From contig NZ_NIRS01000005.1 of assembly GCF_002934665.1 (NCBI RefSeq), positions 558,001-622,000 of the forward strand: DNA of 64,000 nt, given 5' to 3'. Source of the DNA: Pseudomonas laurylsulfatiphila (GTDB taxonomy: Bacteria; Pseudomonadota; Gammaproteobacteria; Pseudomonadales; Pseudomonadaceae). Numbering within the stretch: position 1 is the first letter of the stretch; every line of letters begins with the position of its first letter. The notes under the pieces are model-generated. The model searched no databases. It had not been told where the DNA came from and was given only the letters and a program-made list of their open reading frames with translations. The position numbers and the translations under genes are program-made. This document shows positions 34,654 to 43,572 of the stretch, piece after piece.

Positions 34654-36165
34654 ATGCCACGTCCTGCTCGCATCAGCCGGCTGCTGCTCTGCGGGACTGC
34701 CTTTCTGGGTGGCTGCGTGCAACTGGGCCCGGATTTCCAGTCGCCAGCCCAGCCTTGGGTCGAACACTGGAACAGCCCGGCCCTGGAAATGGCCGGGCAA
34801 AAACGCGCGCAACCGGATAGCCGCCAATGGTGGCGTGTGTTCGAAGACCCGGTGCTGGATCACCTGATGGCCGAAGCCGACGCCCATAACCCCGACCTGG
34901 AGGTCGCTGGCCTGCGGGTCATGGAGGCCCGCGCACAATTGGGCATCGCCCTGAGTGGACGCTACCCGCAATTGCAGCAGGCCAGCGCCGACAGCCTGTA
35001 CCTGAACCGTCGACAATCGGGCGGCGCCAACCCCCAGGACACGCATTTCTGGCAACACAGCGTCGGCTTCGATATTGGTTGGGAGCTGGATTTCTGGGGT
35101 CGTTTCAGCCGTGCCATTGAGTCGGCCGACGCGTCCTGGTTTGCCGCCCAGGCCAACTATGAAAATGCCCTGGTGCTGTTGCACGCGCAACTGGCGCAAA
35201 ACTACTACGCCTTGCGCACCGCCGAGGCACGCCTGGCCATCGCCCGCAGTAACGCCAAATTACAAAAGCGCAGCTACGAGATCACCGAGCGCCTGTTCAA
35301 AAGCGGGGCCGAGGCCGAACTCGACCTGCAACAGGCCAAGACCCAGTACCTGGGCACCCTGAGTACCATCCCGGATTTCGAGAGCCAGGTGGCGAGCTTG
35401 CGAAATGCGTTGTCCACCCTGATCGGCCAGCCACCCGGCTCCATCCCTGACCTGGATCGCAACACCGGGGTGGTGCCATTGCTCGATACGGCTGTACTGC
35501 AGGATGTACCGGCGAATCTGCTGGTGCGGCGTCCCGATGTTCGTGCGGCCGAGCTGCAAGTGGCGGCGCAGTCGGCGTTGATCGGTGTGGCCGAGACTGA
35601 CTTGTATCCCTCCATCAGCCTGCTGGGCAGCATCGTCTGGTCTGCCAGCTCGCTCAACGGTGCATCCAATACCCTCGACATGGTGGCCGGTCCTAGCCTG
35701 CGCTGGGACATCTTCGACCATGGCCGGATCACCAACAACGTCCGCGTGCAGGATGCGCGCTTGCAACAGTTGATCGTTATCTACCAGGACAGCGTACGCC
35801 AGGCAGCACGCGAGGCTGACGATGCCGCGACCGGTTTGATCAAAGCGCTGGAGCGCGACCGGATCCTCAGCGATGCATCGGTGGCCGCCGAACGTTCGGT
35901 GACCCTGGCCAATGCCCAGTACCGCGAAGGCTATTCGGATTTCCAGCGCGTACTGGATGCCCAGCGCGCCCTGTTTGCCCAGCAGGATATCTACCTGGTC
36001 AACCGTGGCACCGCCGTCAACAGCCTGATTGCCCTGTACAAGGCACTGGGCGGTGGCTGGTACAGCGACCAGCCGATGATCGACCCGGCCACGCGCCAAC
36101 AGATGCAACAACGGACCGATTGGGGCGACCTGCTCGACGAACCGAAGGAAAGTGCCCATGACTGA
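34654..36165 (+). CDS. NodT-family outer-membrane efflux lipoprotein
   Basis: 503 residues. Lipobox LGGC after the signal (LLLCGTAFLGGC), then the trimeric outer-membrane factor domain, two repeats rich in WWRVFEDPVLDHLM and ETDLYPSISLLGS-type motifs. It should form the outer-membrane channel of a tripartite efflux pump. The start at 34654 has GAAGAGG 9 nt upstream. It overlaps the next gene by 8 nt. Confidence 0.9.
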   Translation: MPRPARISRLLLCGTAFLGGCVQLGPDFQSPAQPWVEHWNSPALEMAGQKRAQPDSRQWWRVFEDPVLDHLMAEADAHNPDLEVAGLRVMEARAQLGIALSGRYPQLQQASADSLYLNRRQSGGANPQDTHFWQHSVGFDIGWELDFWGRFSRAIESADASWFAAQANYENALVLLHAQLAQNYYALRTAEARLAIARSNAKLQKRSYEITERLFKSGAEAELDLQQAKTQYLGTLSTIPDFESQVASLRNALSTLIGQPPGSIPDLDRNTGVVPLLDTAVLQDVPANLLVRRPDVRAAELQVAAQSALIGVAETDLYPSISLLGSIVWSASSLNGASNTLDMVAGPSLRWDIFDHGRITNNVRVQDARLQQLIVIYQDSVRQAAREADDAATGLIKALERDRILSDASVAAERSVTLANAQYREGYSDFQRVLDAQRALFAQQDIYLVNRGTAVNSLIALYKALGGGWYSDQPMIDPATRQQMQQRTDWGDLLDEPKESAHD

Positions 36166-37276
36166 CAGCCCACAACCGGCCGCCGAGAATACCTCGGCAG
36201 CCGCCCCCGACCCGGCCAGAAAAGCCATCAACTGGGTAGTACTGCTGATCATCCTGAGCCTGGTCTGGTACCTGATGGCCGACCGTTACACGCCCTACAC
36301 GCAACAGGCACGGGTGCAGGCCTTCATTGTGCCGGTGGCGGCCGAGGTATCCGGCCGGGTGACCAAGGTGCACGTACGCAACAACCAGGACGTCAAGGCT
36401 GGCGAATTGCTGTTTGAAGTCAATCCGGAGCAGTACCAGATTGCCGTCGATCGCGCCCGCGCCGACCTTGAGTCGACCCGTCGCCAGGTGGGCGCCAACA
36501 CGGCTGGCGTCGACTCCAAGCTAGCGTCCCTGCGCGCGTCCCAGGCCAATGAACTCAAGGCTCGCCAGGATAGCCAGCGGCTTGAACGCCTGTATCGCGA
36601 AGACCCGGGCACCATCTCGCTGCGCCGCCTCGAGATCTCCCGCGCCACCCTGGAGGAGTCCATCAGTCAGGTCGCCGCGGCCAAGGCCGAAGTGCAACGG
36701 GCGCGGGAACAACAGGGCGGTAACGAATCAGAAAACGCCCAATTGCTCAGCGCCGCCAGCAACCTCGAAAAAGCCGAGCTGGACTTGAGCAATACCAAAG
36801 TCCACGCGCGCTCGGCCGGCCTGATCACCGATTTGCGCACCGATGTCGGCCAGTTCGCCGCCGCCGGTGCGCCGGTGATGACCCTGATCGCCATCCACGA
36901 CGTGTGGATCAGCGCCGACATGACCGAAAACAACCTCGGCAGTGTCCAGCCCGGGACGCCGGTGTCCATCGTCCTCGACGCCCTGCCAGGGAAAATTTAC
37001 AAAGGCCATGTGCGCAGCGTCGGCTATGGCGTCGATATCGGCCAGACCACCCAACCGGGTAGCCTGCCGAAGGTGGAAAACAGCCGCGACTGGCTGCGCC
37101 CGGCCCAGCGCTTTCCGGTCATCATCGAGTTCGAACCCGGCGAGTTGACCGGTCCACAAGGCATCCGCTCCGGCGGACAGGCCGAAGTCATGGCCTTCCC
37201 GAGCGAGGGCAACCCGCTGAATGTTCTTGGGCGCGTGTTTCTGCGTCTGATGAGCTGGATGTCCTATGCGTATTGA
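36158..37276 (+). CDS. HlyD-type membrane fusion protein
   Basis: 372 residues. N-terminal membrane helix (INWVVLLIILSLVWYL), lipoyl half-motif VQAFIVPVAAEVSGRVTKV, a helical hairpin (about 90-200), and SAGLITDLRTDVGQFAAAG for the second lipoyl half. This is the periplasmic adaptor of the efflux pump, EmrA/AaeA-like. Start at ATG 36158 has AAGGAA 7 nt upstream; GTG 36152 is less likely. It overlaps the DUF2955 gene by 11 nt. Confidence 0.9.
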   Translation: MTDSPQPAAENTSAAAPDPARKAINWVVLLIILSLVWYLMADRYTPYTQQARVQAFIVPVAAEVSGRVTKVHVRNNQDVKAGELLFEVNPEQYQIAVDRARADLESTRRQVGANTAGVDSKLASLRASQANELKARQDSQRLERLYREDPGTISLRRLEISRATLEESISQVAAAKAEVQRAREQQGGNESENAQLLSAASNLEKAELDLSNTKVHARSAGLITDLRTDVGQFAAAGAPVMTLIAIHDVWISADMTENNLGSVQPGTPVSIVLDALPGKIYKGHVRSVGYGVDIGQTTQPGSLPKVENSRDWLRPAQRFPVIIEFEPGELTGPQGIRSGGQAEVMAFPSEGNPLNVLGRVFLRLMSWMSYAY

Positions 37277-38291
37277 GCGCCCGGCCCGGGTTCAGCGCGC
37301 ACTGCGCCTGGGCTTCGGTACGGCGCTGTGCCTGGCGGCGAGCTTCGGCCTGGCCCTGCCCATCCCGTTCCTCGCGCCGATGCTGGCGCTGATGATGCTG
37401 GCAGCGATGAACCGGCCGTTGCCGTTCAAGGCCAGCCTGGGTCTGATCCTGATCCTGATGTTGACCACCGGGACCGGCCTGCTGCTGATCCCGCTGCTGC
37501 GTTACTACCCGTTCAGTGGCGTGCTGCTGATCGGACTGTGCCTGTTCATGGCGTTCGGTTACGGCCTGCGGGGTGGCAACCCGCTGGTGGCGACGTTCCT
37601 GGTGGTAGGCCTGACCTTGATCAGTGCCGCCGGAACCGCTGAATTCGCCCTGGCGCTCGAGGTGATAGTAGCCCTGGTCAAGGGACTGTTCCTGGCCGTC
37701 ACGACGCTGACCATCAGCCATTGGCTATTTCCCGACCCCGCCAGCGCCCCACCCGCCAAGCCCGGCCCGAACCTTACGCCCAGCGAAAGCAGCTGGCTGG
37801 CGCTACGGGCCACGCTGGTGGTGCTGCCGACGTTCCTGCTGGCCATGATCGACCCGGCCAGCTATCTGCCGATCATCATGAAAGCCGTCAGCCTCGGCCA
37901 ACAGAGCTGCGCAACCAGCGCCCGCAACGCCGGCCAGGAATTGCTCGGTTCGACCCTGCTCGGCGGCCTGATGGCGATTCTTTTCTGGTGCGCGCTGAGC
38001 CTGTTCGTGAATCTGTGGATGTTTTTTCTGTGGATGCTGCTATTCGGTTTACTGGCCGCCAGAAAACTCTACGGCCTGGCCAGAACCCGACAACCACCGA
38101 GTTTCTGGCTAAACAGTATGGCGACCCTGATCATTCTGCTCGGCCAATCGGTACAGGACAGCGCAGCGGGCAAGGACGTCTACACCGCCTTCGCCATCCG
38201 CATGGGGCTGTTCATTCTGGTGACTTTGTATGCCTGTTTGATGGTGTATTTGCTGGACACGCGGCGGCAACGGCGAATTACGCTCTCCTAG
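37266..38291 (+). CDS. DUF2955 (FUSC-like) inner-membrane transport protein
   Basis: 341 residues with about ten hydrophobic segments (ALCLAASFGLALPIPFLAPM onward) and a central soluble stretch (PDPASAPPAKPGPNLT). The family is related to aromatic-acid and fusaric-acid efflux proteins of the AaeB type. In this operon it is the likely inner-membrane component of the tripartite pump with the NodT and HlyD proteins. The substrate is unknown. Confidence 0.85.
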   Translation: MRIERPARVQRALRLGFGTALCLAASFGLALPIPFLAPMLALMMLAAMNRPLPFKASLGLILILMLTTGTGLLLIPLLRYYPFSGVLLIGLCLFMAFGYGLRGGNPLVATFLVVGLTLISAAGTAEFALALEVIVALVKGLFLAVTTLTISHWLFPDPASAPPAKPGPNLTPSESSWLALRATLVVLPTFLLAMIDPASYLPIIMKAVSLGQQSCATSARNAGQELLGSTLLGGLMAILFWCALSLFVNLWMFFLWMLLFGLLAARKLYGLARTRQPPSFWLNSMATLIILLGQSVQDSAAGKDVYTAFAIRMGLFILVTLYACLMVYLLDTRRQRRITLS

Positions 38292-38323
38292 AAACAGAAA
38301 AACCCCCTGAAGAGGGTGTGCCC

Positions 38324-38466
38324 AAACAATTAGGTTTGTCACAGCTAACGGGGAAATTCAAGGCTTTGAGAAGTCGGTGCGACGTCGAAAACAGAAAATA
38401 GCCTTGTCACAAGATACTCGCTTAGGATTATTCAGATCGCTTTTGAAACAATTAGGTTTGTCACAG
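38324..38466. repeat. Two identical 21-bp direct repeats with a third half-copy
   Basis: Copies at 38324-38344 and 38446-38466 both read AAACAATTAGGTTTGTCACA plus G. TTGTCACA occurs again near 38404. The three TTGTCACA motifs lie in the same orientation, 54-68 nt apart, right where ordinary chromosome gives way to the accessory region. Possibly transposase-binding repeats of a Tn7/Tn5053-like end. Confidence 0.75.
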
Positions 38467-38523
38467 GCTTCAAGTCGCGGCGGTTGAATGTGATCGCGGT
38501 TGGATAACAACAAAATCTCAAAC

Positions 38524-38574
38524 AGACGCTAGCCCCTTTCCTCCTTCATTGTGTGAGAGAGGGGCTAAGCGTCT
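38524..38574 (-). terminator. Inverted repeat after the cus operon
   Basis: AGACGCTAGCCCC pairs with GGGGCTAAGCGTCT with one bulge. It lies just after the cusF stop, and on the minus strand is followed by GTTTGAGATTTTGTTG. Likely transcription stop of the cus operon. Confidence 0.75.
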
Positions 38575-38579
38575 AGTGG

Positions 38580-38936
38580 TTATTTCATCTTTTTAATGGA
38601 CACTACTGTCGCTTTCGCGCCCTCAGACCTGAATTCGAAAATCACCTGATCTCCAGGGTTTAGACCCGCCAATTGGTCCGCCGTGGCAGAAAATGCCATT
38701 GTCATAGCAGGCCACTGCACCGCCGGTACGGCGCCATGAGCGATAGTCACAGTGTGCTTCTCGGAGTTAATAGCCTTGATCGTGCCCTCCGCTTTGGCTA
38801 CTGGAGTCTGCTTTACGTCCTGCGTCATTTGCATGCCCTCCATACCGTCCATTTTCATGCCGGGCATGTCCTCCGCCAGGGCAGAAAGAGACAGTGTGAC
38901 TATGGTGCTTGCAACTGCAATCAGGGTCAGTTTCAT
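38580..38936 (-). CDS. cusF: Periplasmic copper/silver chaperone CusF
   Basis: 118 residues. Signal peptide LIAVASTIVTLSLSALAE, a Met-rich linker (DMPGMKMDGMEGMQM), then an OB-fold CusF domain with the Cu(I)-binding site: His in TVTIAHGAV, and W..MTM in QWPAMTMAFS. It hands Cu(I)/Ag(I) to the CusCBA pump. The start overlaps the cusA stop by 4 nt, and AAGGAA is upstream. Confidence 0.92.
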   Translation of the reverse strand: MKLTLIAVASTIVTLSLSALAEDMPGMKMDGMEGMQMTQDVKQTPVAKAEGTIKAINSEKHTVTIAHGAVPAVQWPAMTMAFSATADQLAGLNPGDQVIFEFRSEGAKATVVSIKKMK

Positions 38937-41900
38937 ACGATTTTTCCTTCACGGATGACGGGTTCAACGGGGAGGTTTCGGCGGCGCATCAAACGATAAG
39001 CCGCCGGAATGACAAACAGGGAAAGCAAGGGCGCCGTGACCATACCGCCGACCATCGGCGCGGCGATGCGGCTCATCACTTCGCTACCCGCGCCGCTGCC
39101 CAACAGGATGGGTAACAGACCCGCAATGATGACGGCCACGGTCATGGCCTTGGGACGAACTCGCTGCACAGCACCTTCACGTATCGCCGCCACCAGCCCG
39201 CGCTCGGAGTTGTCACCAAGGTCTTCACGTTCGGCCCAGGCATTCTTCAGATAGAGCAACATGATCACGCCAAACTCAGCAGAAACCCCGGCCAGTGCGA
39301 TAAAGCCGACCCCGGTGGCCACCGACAGGTTGAACCCCAGAAGGTAGAGGAACCATGCACCTCCAGTCAGTGCAAAAGGCAGCGTGGCCATGATCAGCAA
39401 GGCCTCATCGAAGCGGGCGAACGTCAGGTAAAGCAACACGAAGATGATCAACAGCGTCGCGGGTACTACCAGCTTGAGTCGTGCGTTGGCCCTTTCGAGA
39501 AACTCGAACTGCCCTGAGTAACTCAGACTCATGCCGGGCTGCAACTTGACCTGCTCATTGACGACCCGGCGCAGATCGGCAACCACCGAGGCAATGTCCC
39601 GACCACGCACATCGATGTACACCCAGCCTGAAGGCCGTGCGTTCTCGCTTTTGAGCATCGGCGGCCCGTCGCTGACCTTGATCTTCGCCACTGTGCCAAG
39701 GGTGATCTGGCTGCCTAGCAGGGTGTAGATTGGCAACTGCTCCAGAGCGCCGAGCGAATCCCGCCACTCCCGTGGGTAACGGACGTTTATCGGGAAGCGT
39801 GCAAGCCCTTCAATGGTTTCGCCGACGTTTTCACCACCGATAGCGCCGGCCACGATTGACTGCACATCGGCGATATTCAGTCCGTAGCGAGCGGCGGCTT
39901 TGCGGTCGATATCCACATCGATATAGCGGCCACCGGTCAGTCGTTCGGCCAGAGCCGAACTGACACCGGGCACGCCCTTTGCCACTCGCTCGACGGCCTG
40001 AGTCGCAGCATCGATCTCCGTCAGGTTGGTGCCGGCAACTTTCACTCCGATGGGACTCTTGATCCCAGTGGCTAGCATGTCGATACGGTTGCGAATCGGT
40101 GGTATCCAGATATTCGTCAGCCCAGGGACTCGTACCACTCGATCCAGTTCTTCCACCAACTTTTCCTGCGTCATGCCTGGACGCCATTGCTCGTGCGGCT
40201 TGAACTGGATAGTGGTTTCAAACATCTCCAGCGGTGCCGGGTCGGTGGCGGTTTCAGCGCGGCCGGCTTTACCGAAGACGTGTTCGACCTCTGGAACGGT
40301 CTTGATCAAACGGTCGGTCTGTTGCAGCAGTTGCGCGGCCTTCTGCGCCGACAGCCCCGGCAAAGCTGAAGGCATGTAGAGCAGATCGCCTTCGTCCAGC
40401 GGTGGAAGAAACTCACCACCCAATCGAGACATTGGCCACAGCGCACTGACAAAAACCAATAGCGCCACGAACAGCGTTATCTTTGGTCGACGCAAGACTG
40501 CGTCCAGGGCTGGCTGATAGATCCGGATCAGCCAACGATTTAGCGGGTTCTGTTGCTCATTGGGGATTCGTCCTCTGATCCAGTAACCCATCAGCACTGG
40601 CACTAAGGTCACTGACAATCCAGCCGCTGCGGCCATGGCGTAGGTCTTGGTGAAAGCCAAAGGGCCAAACAGCCGACCTTCCTGGGCTTCCAGTGTGAAC
40701 ACCGGAATGAACGACAGAGTGATGATCAACAAACAGAAGAACAGCGCCGGGCCTACCTCTGCTGCCGCTTCGGTCATTACATGCCAATGACGCTCACCCT
40801 TCAGTTCCTCCCCTGGATTGGCCAAGTGCCAAGCCTCAATCTTCTTGTGGGCGTTCTCGATCATTACCACGGCGGCATCGACCATGGCGCCGATGGCGAT
40901 GGCTATCCCACCCAAGGACATGATGTTGGCGTTGATGCCCTGGTAGCGCATGACGATGAAGGCAATCAACACACCAACAGGCAAGGAGATGATCGCCACC
41001 AGGGATGAGCGCAGGTGCCAGAGGAAGATCCCACATACCAACGCGACGACGATGAACTCTTCGATTAGCTTGTGGCTGAGATTTTCCACAGCGCGGTCGA
41101 TCAGCTTGCTGCGGTCGTAGGTGGTGACGATTTCCACCCCGGCCGGCAGGCTGCTTTTCAGTTCGTCAAGTTTGGTCTTGACTGCCGTAATGGTCTCGCG
41201 AGCATTCTTGCCGCTGCGCAAAATCACCACGCCGCCGACGGTCTCGCCTTCGCCGTCGAGTTCAGTAATGCCACGCCGCATTTCCGGCCCCAACTGGATT
41301 GTGGCGACATCGCCAAGGGTCACCGGTATGCCACCCGCACCCAGTTTGAGCGGGATCGCCCGAAAGTCATTGAGCGTCTTCAAGTATCCGGAAGCGCGCA
41401 CGATGAACTCGGTCTCTGCCATCTCCAGCACCGCACCACCGGTTTCCTGGTTGGCCTTGCCGATAGCTTCGGTCACCTCAGCCTGAGTGATGCCGAGGCT
41501 GGCCAGTTTGAGCGGATCGAGCTGCACCTGGTACTGCTTGACCATGCCTCCCACGGTGGCCACTTCCGCCACGTTGGGCAGGGTCTTGAGTTCGAACTTG
41601 AGGAACCAATCCTGAAGTGCGCGTAGCTGCGCCAGGTCGTGTCCTCCACTGCGATCCACCAGCGCGTACTGATAGATCCAGCCCACCCCCGTCGCATCCG
41701 GTCCCAACGCCGGCTTGGCGCTGGCCGGCAACCGACTTTGTATTTGGCTCAGATACTCCAACACCCGCGAGCGAGCCCAGTACAAGTCAGTGCCGTCTTC
41801 GAACAGCACGTAAACGAAGCTGTCACCGAAGAAGGAATAGCCACGCACCGTCTTGGCTCCCGGCACCGAGAGCATGGTGGTGGCCAACGGATAGGTCACC

Positions 41901-42091
41901 TGGTTCTCGACAATCTGCGGCGCCTGTCCCGGAAAAGGGGTGCGGATGATCACCTGAACATCCGAGAGATCTGGCAACGCATCGATGGGCGTGCTCTGCA
42001 CCGACCAAATGCCCCAAGCCGTGACAAACAGTGTCGCCAGTAGCACCAGGAATCGGTTGGCCACGGACCAACGAATCAGGGCAGCGATCAT
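38933..42091 (-). CDS. cusA: Cu(I)/Ag(I) efflux RND pump CusA
   Basis: 1052 residues with the usual 12 transmembrane helices and two large periplasmic loops. The helix-4 motif reads AIAIGAMVDAAVVMIENAHK, the HME4 (Cu/Ag) type, unlike the DFGIIVDGAVV of the CzcA encoded at 59211. N-terminal SVANRFLVLLATLFVTAWG and PDLSDVQVIIRTPFPGQAP are typical. It overlaps cusB and cusF by 4 nt each. Confidence 0.94.
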   Translation of the reverse strand: MIAALIRWSVANRFLVLLATLFVTAWGIWSVQSTPIDALPDLSDVQVIIRTPFPGQAPQIVENQVTYPLATTMLSVPGAKTVRGYSFFGDSFVYVLFEDGTDLYWARSRVLEYLSQIQSRLPASAKPALGPDATGVGWIYQYALVDRSGGHDLAQLRALQDWFLKFELKTLPNVAEVATVGGMVKQYQVQLDPLKLASLGITQAEVTEAIGKANQETGGAVLEMAETEFIVRASGYLKTLNDFRAIPLKLGAGGIPVTLGDVATIQLGPEMRRGITELDGEGETVGGVVILRSGKNARETITAVKTKLDELKSSLPAGVEIVTTYDRSKLIDRAVENLSHKLIEEFIVVALVCGIFLWHLRSSLVAIISLPVGVLIAFIVMRYQGINANIMSLGGIAIAIGAMVDAAVVMIENAHKKIEAWHLANPGEELKGERHWHVMTEAAAEVGPALFFCLLIITLSFIPVFTLEAQEGRLFGPLAFTKTYAMAAAAGLSVTLVPVLMGYWIRGRIPNEQQNPLNRWLIRIYQPALDAVLRRPKITLFVALLVFVSALWPMSRLGGEFLPPLDEGDLLYMPSALPGLSAQKAAQLLQQTDRLIKTVPEVEHVFGKAGRAETATDPAPLEMFETTIQFKPHEQWRPGMTQEKLVEELDRVVRVPGLTNIWIPPIRNRIDMLATGIKSPIGVKVAGTNLTEIDAATQAVERVAKGVPGVSSALAERLTGGRYIDVDIDRKAAARYGLNIADVQSIVAGAIGGENVGETIEGLARFPINVRYPREWRDSLGALEQLPIYTLLGSQITLGTVAKIKVSDGPPMLKSENARPSGWVYIDVRGRDIASVVADLRRVVNEQVKLQPGMSLSYSGQFEFLERANARLKLVVPATLLIIFVLLYLTFARFDEALLIMATLPFALTGGAWFLYLLGFNLSVATGVGFIALAGVSAEFGVIMLLYLKNAWAEREDLGDNSERGLVAAIREGAVQRVRPKAMTVAVIIAGLLPILLGSGAGSEVMSRIAAPMVGGMVTAPLLSLFVIPAAYRLMRRRNLPVEPVIREGKIV

Positions 42092-43572
42092 AGATGGCTC
42101 CCCGATTTATCCAGACGTTCAACACGCAAACCATCATCGGTCTGACTCACCGCAACCCGAACCTTATCGCCCGCTTTGAGACCTTGCATCAGAGTCGGAT
42201 TGGCGAGTGGGAACGTCATCGTCATGCCAGGCATGCCCAGTGTCTTGAAGGGACCGTGGGCGAGCGTGACTTCTTTGTCGTTGATCTCGACGATCTGCCC
42301 GTCTGCCTCATGCAAACCAGAGGTAGCTACGTTGGGAGGCGACTCTTGCACTGAACCGGCCACGACCCCCTTGAGACTGGCCTCCGAGTCGAGCAGGAAC
42401 TGACCCGACGTGACCACTTTCTGGCCCTCTTCCAGACCTCTGATTATGGCTGTCCTGCCATCGCTTTCCTGGCCAAGCTGCACTTCCACGGGGCGATAGC
42501 GACCCGCTTCTTCGGCCAGCATCACCAGAGCACGTTGGCCAGTGCGAATGACGGCTTCGCTCGGCACCCACAACACACTTTGCCCGGTCGAACGATTCAG
42601 GCGTACCTGCGCGGTCAAACCCGGTCTGAGGCGTCCGTCCGGATTGGCTAGTTCTACCCGCACACGAAGGGTGCGGCTGTCCGGATTGGTCTCGGGCAAA
42701 ATCGCGCTGACCTTGCCATTGAGCGTTGTCCCTGGGAAGGCTGGCAGACGCGCTTCGACCGCCTGCCCCACGGTGATCGATCCGGCATCCGATTCTGGAA
42801 CGGCCACGGCTAGCCAGACACTGCTCAAGCCATTGACGCGTGCCAACGTATCGCCAGCCGCCACGGTCATGCCCGCACGTACGTTCAATTCTTGCAGCAC
42901 ACCGGCAATGGGGCTGGTGAGCGTCAGGTAGGGCTGAACCTTACCGTCACGCTCTACCTGAGTAATCAGTGTTGCCGGCATCCCGGTAAGTCGTAGTCGC
43001 TGGCGAGCCGCAGCCAACAGGTCAGCATCCCCGTTGCGCTTCAGTGCTACAAACTCTGTCTGGGCAGCGGCCCACTCAGGCACCAGGATATCTGCCAACA
43101 CCGCGTTGGCTTTGAGTACATCGCCGGGAGCATGGTCATAGACCCGCTCCACAAAGCCAGTGGTGCGTGCCTGAATCACAGCGACATCACGTTCGTTGAA
43201 CGTCAAGGCACCGGTTACTTCGAGGCTGGAGTCAAAGATCCCACGAGTGACAGTCGCAAAACGCAGACCGAGATTCTGGGTCAGGCTCGGATCGATACTG
43301 ACGCTCGCACGGTCCCCTGTGCCGCTGGCGTACTGGGGGACCAGTTGCATGTCCATGAAGGGCGACTTGCCCGGCTTATCGAACTTTTGCTGCGGGTACA
43401 TGGGGTCGTTCCAGTACAGAGCCTTGCGTTCATCCGGTGAACTGAGGCTCTTTTCCGGCGCGGTACCTGGTACTCCGCTCATGCGCTGGTGAGCGAACCA
43501 GTAGCCACCAACAACACCCAATGCCAGCGAGATACCTACCAGCAATGCCCCATTCCCTTTTTTAAGGATCAT
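42088..43572 (-). CDS. cusB: CusB membrane fusion protein with C-terminal CusF-like domain
   Basis: 494 residues. N-terminal membrane helix, a heavy-metal-binding YHS-like segment (YWNDPMYPQQKFDKPGKSPF, MDMQLVPQY), the adaptor hairpin and lipoyl domains, then an extra C-terminal domain (about 420-490) with AHGPFKTLGMPGMTMTF, a CusF-like metal site. So one polypeptide carries both the adaptor and a chaperone domain, besides the separate cusF gene. Overlaps cusA by 4 nt. Confidence 0.93.
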   Translation of the reverse strand: MILKKGNGALLVGISLALGVVGGYWFAHQRMSGVPGTAPEKSLSSPDERKALYWNDPMYPQQKFDKPGKSPFMDMQLVPQYASGTGDRASVSIDPSLTQNLGLRFATVTRGIFDSSLEVTGALTFNERDVAVIQARTTGFVERVYDHAPGDVLKANAVLADILVPEWAAAQTEFVALKRNGDADLLAAARQRLRLTGMPATLITQVERDGKVQPYLTLTSPIAGVLQELNVRAGMTVAAGDTLARVNGLSSVWLAVAVPESDAGSITVGQAVEARLPAFPGTTLNGKVSAILPETNPDSRTLRVRVELANPDGRLRPGLTAQVRLNRSTGQSVLWVPSEAVIRTGQRALVMLAEEAGRYRPVEVQLGQESDGRTAIIRGLEEGQKVVTSGQFLLDSEASLKGVVAGSVQESPPNVATSGLHEADGQIVEINDKEVTLAHGPFKTLGMPGMTMTFPLANPTLMQGLKAGDKVRVAVSQTDDGLRVERLDKSGSHL

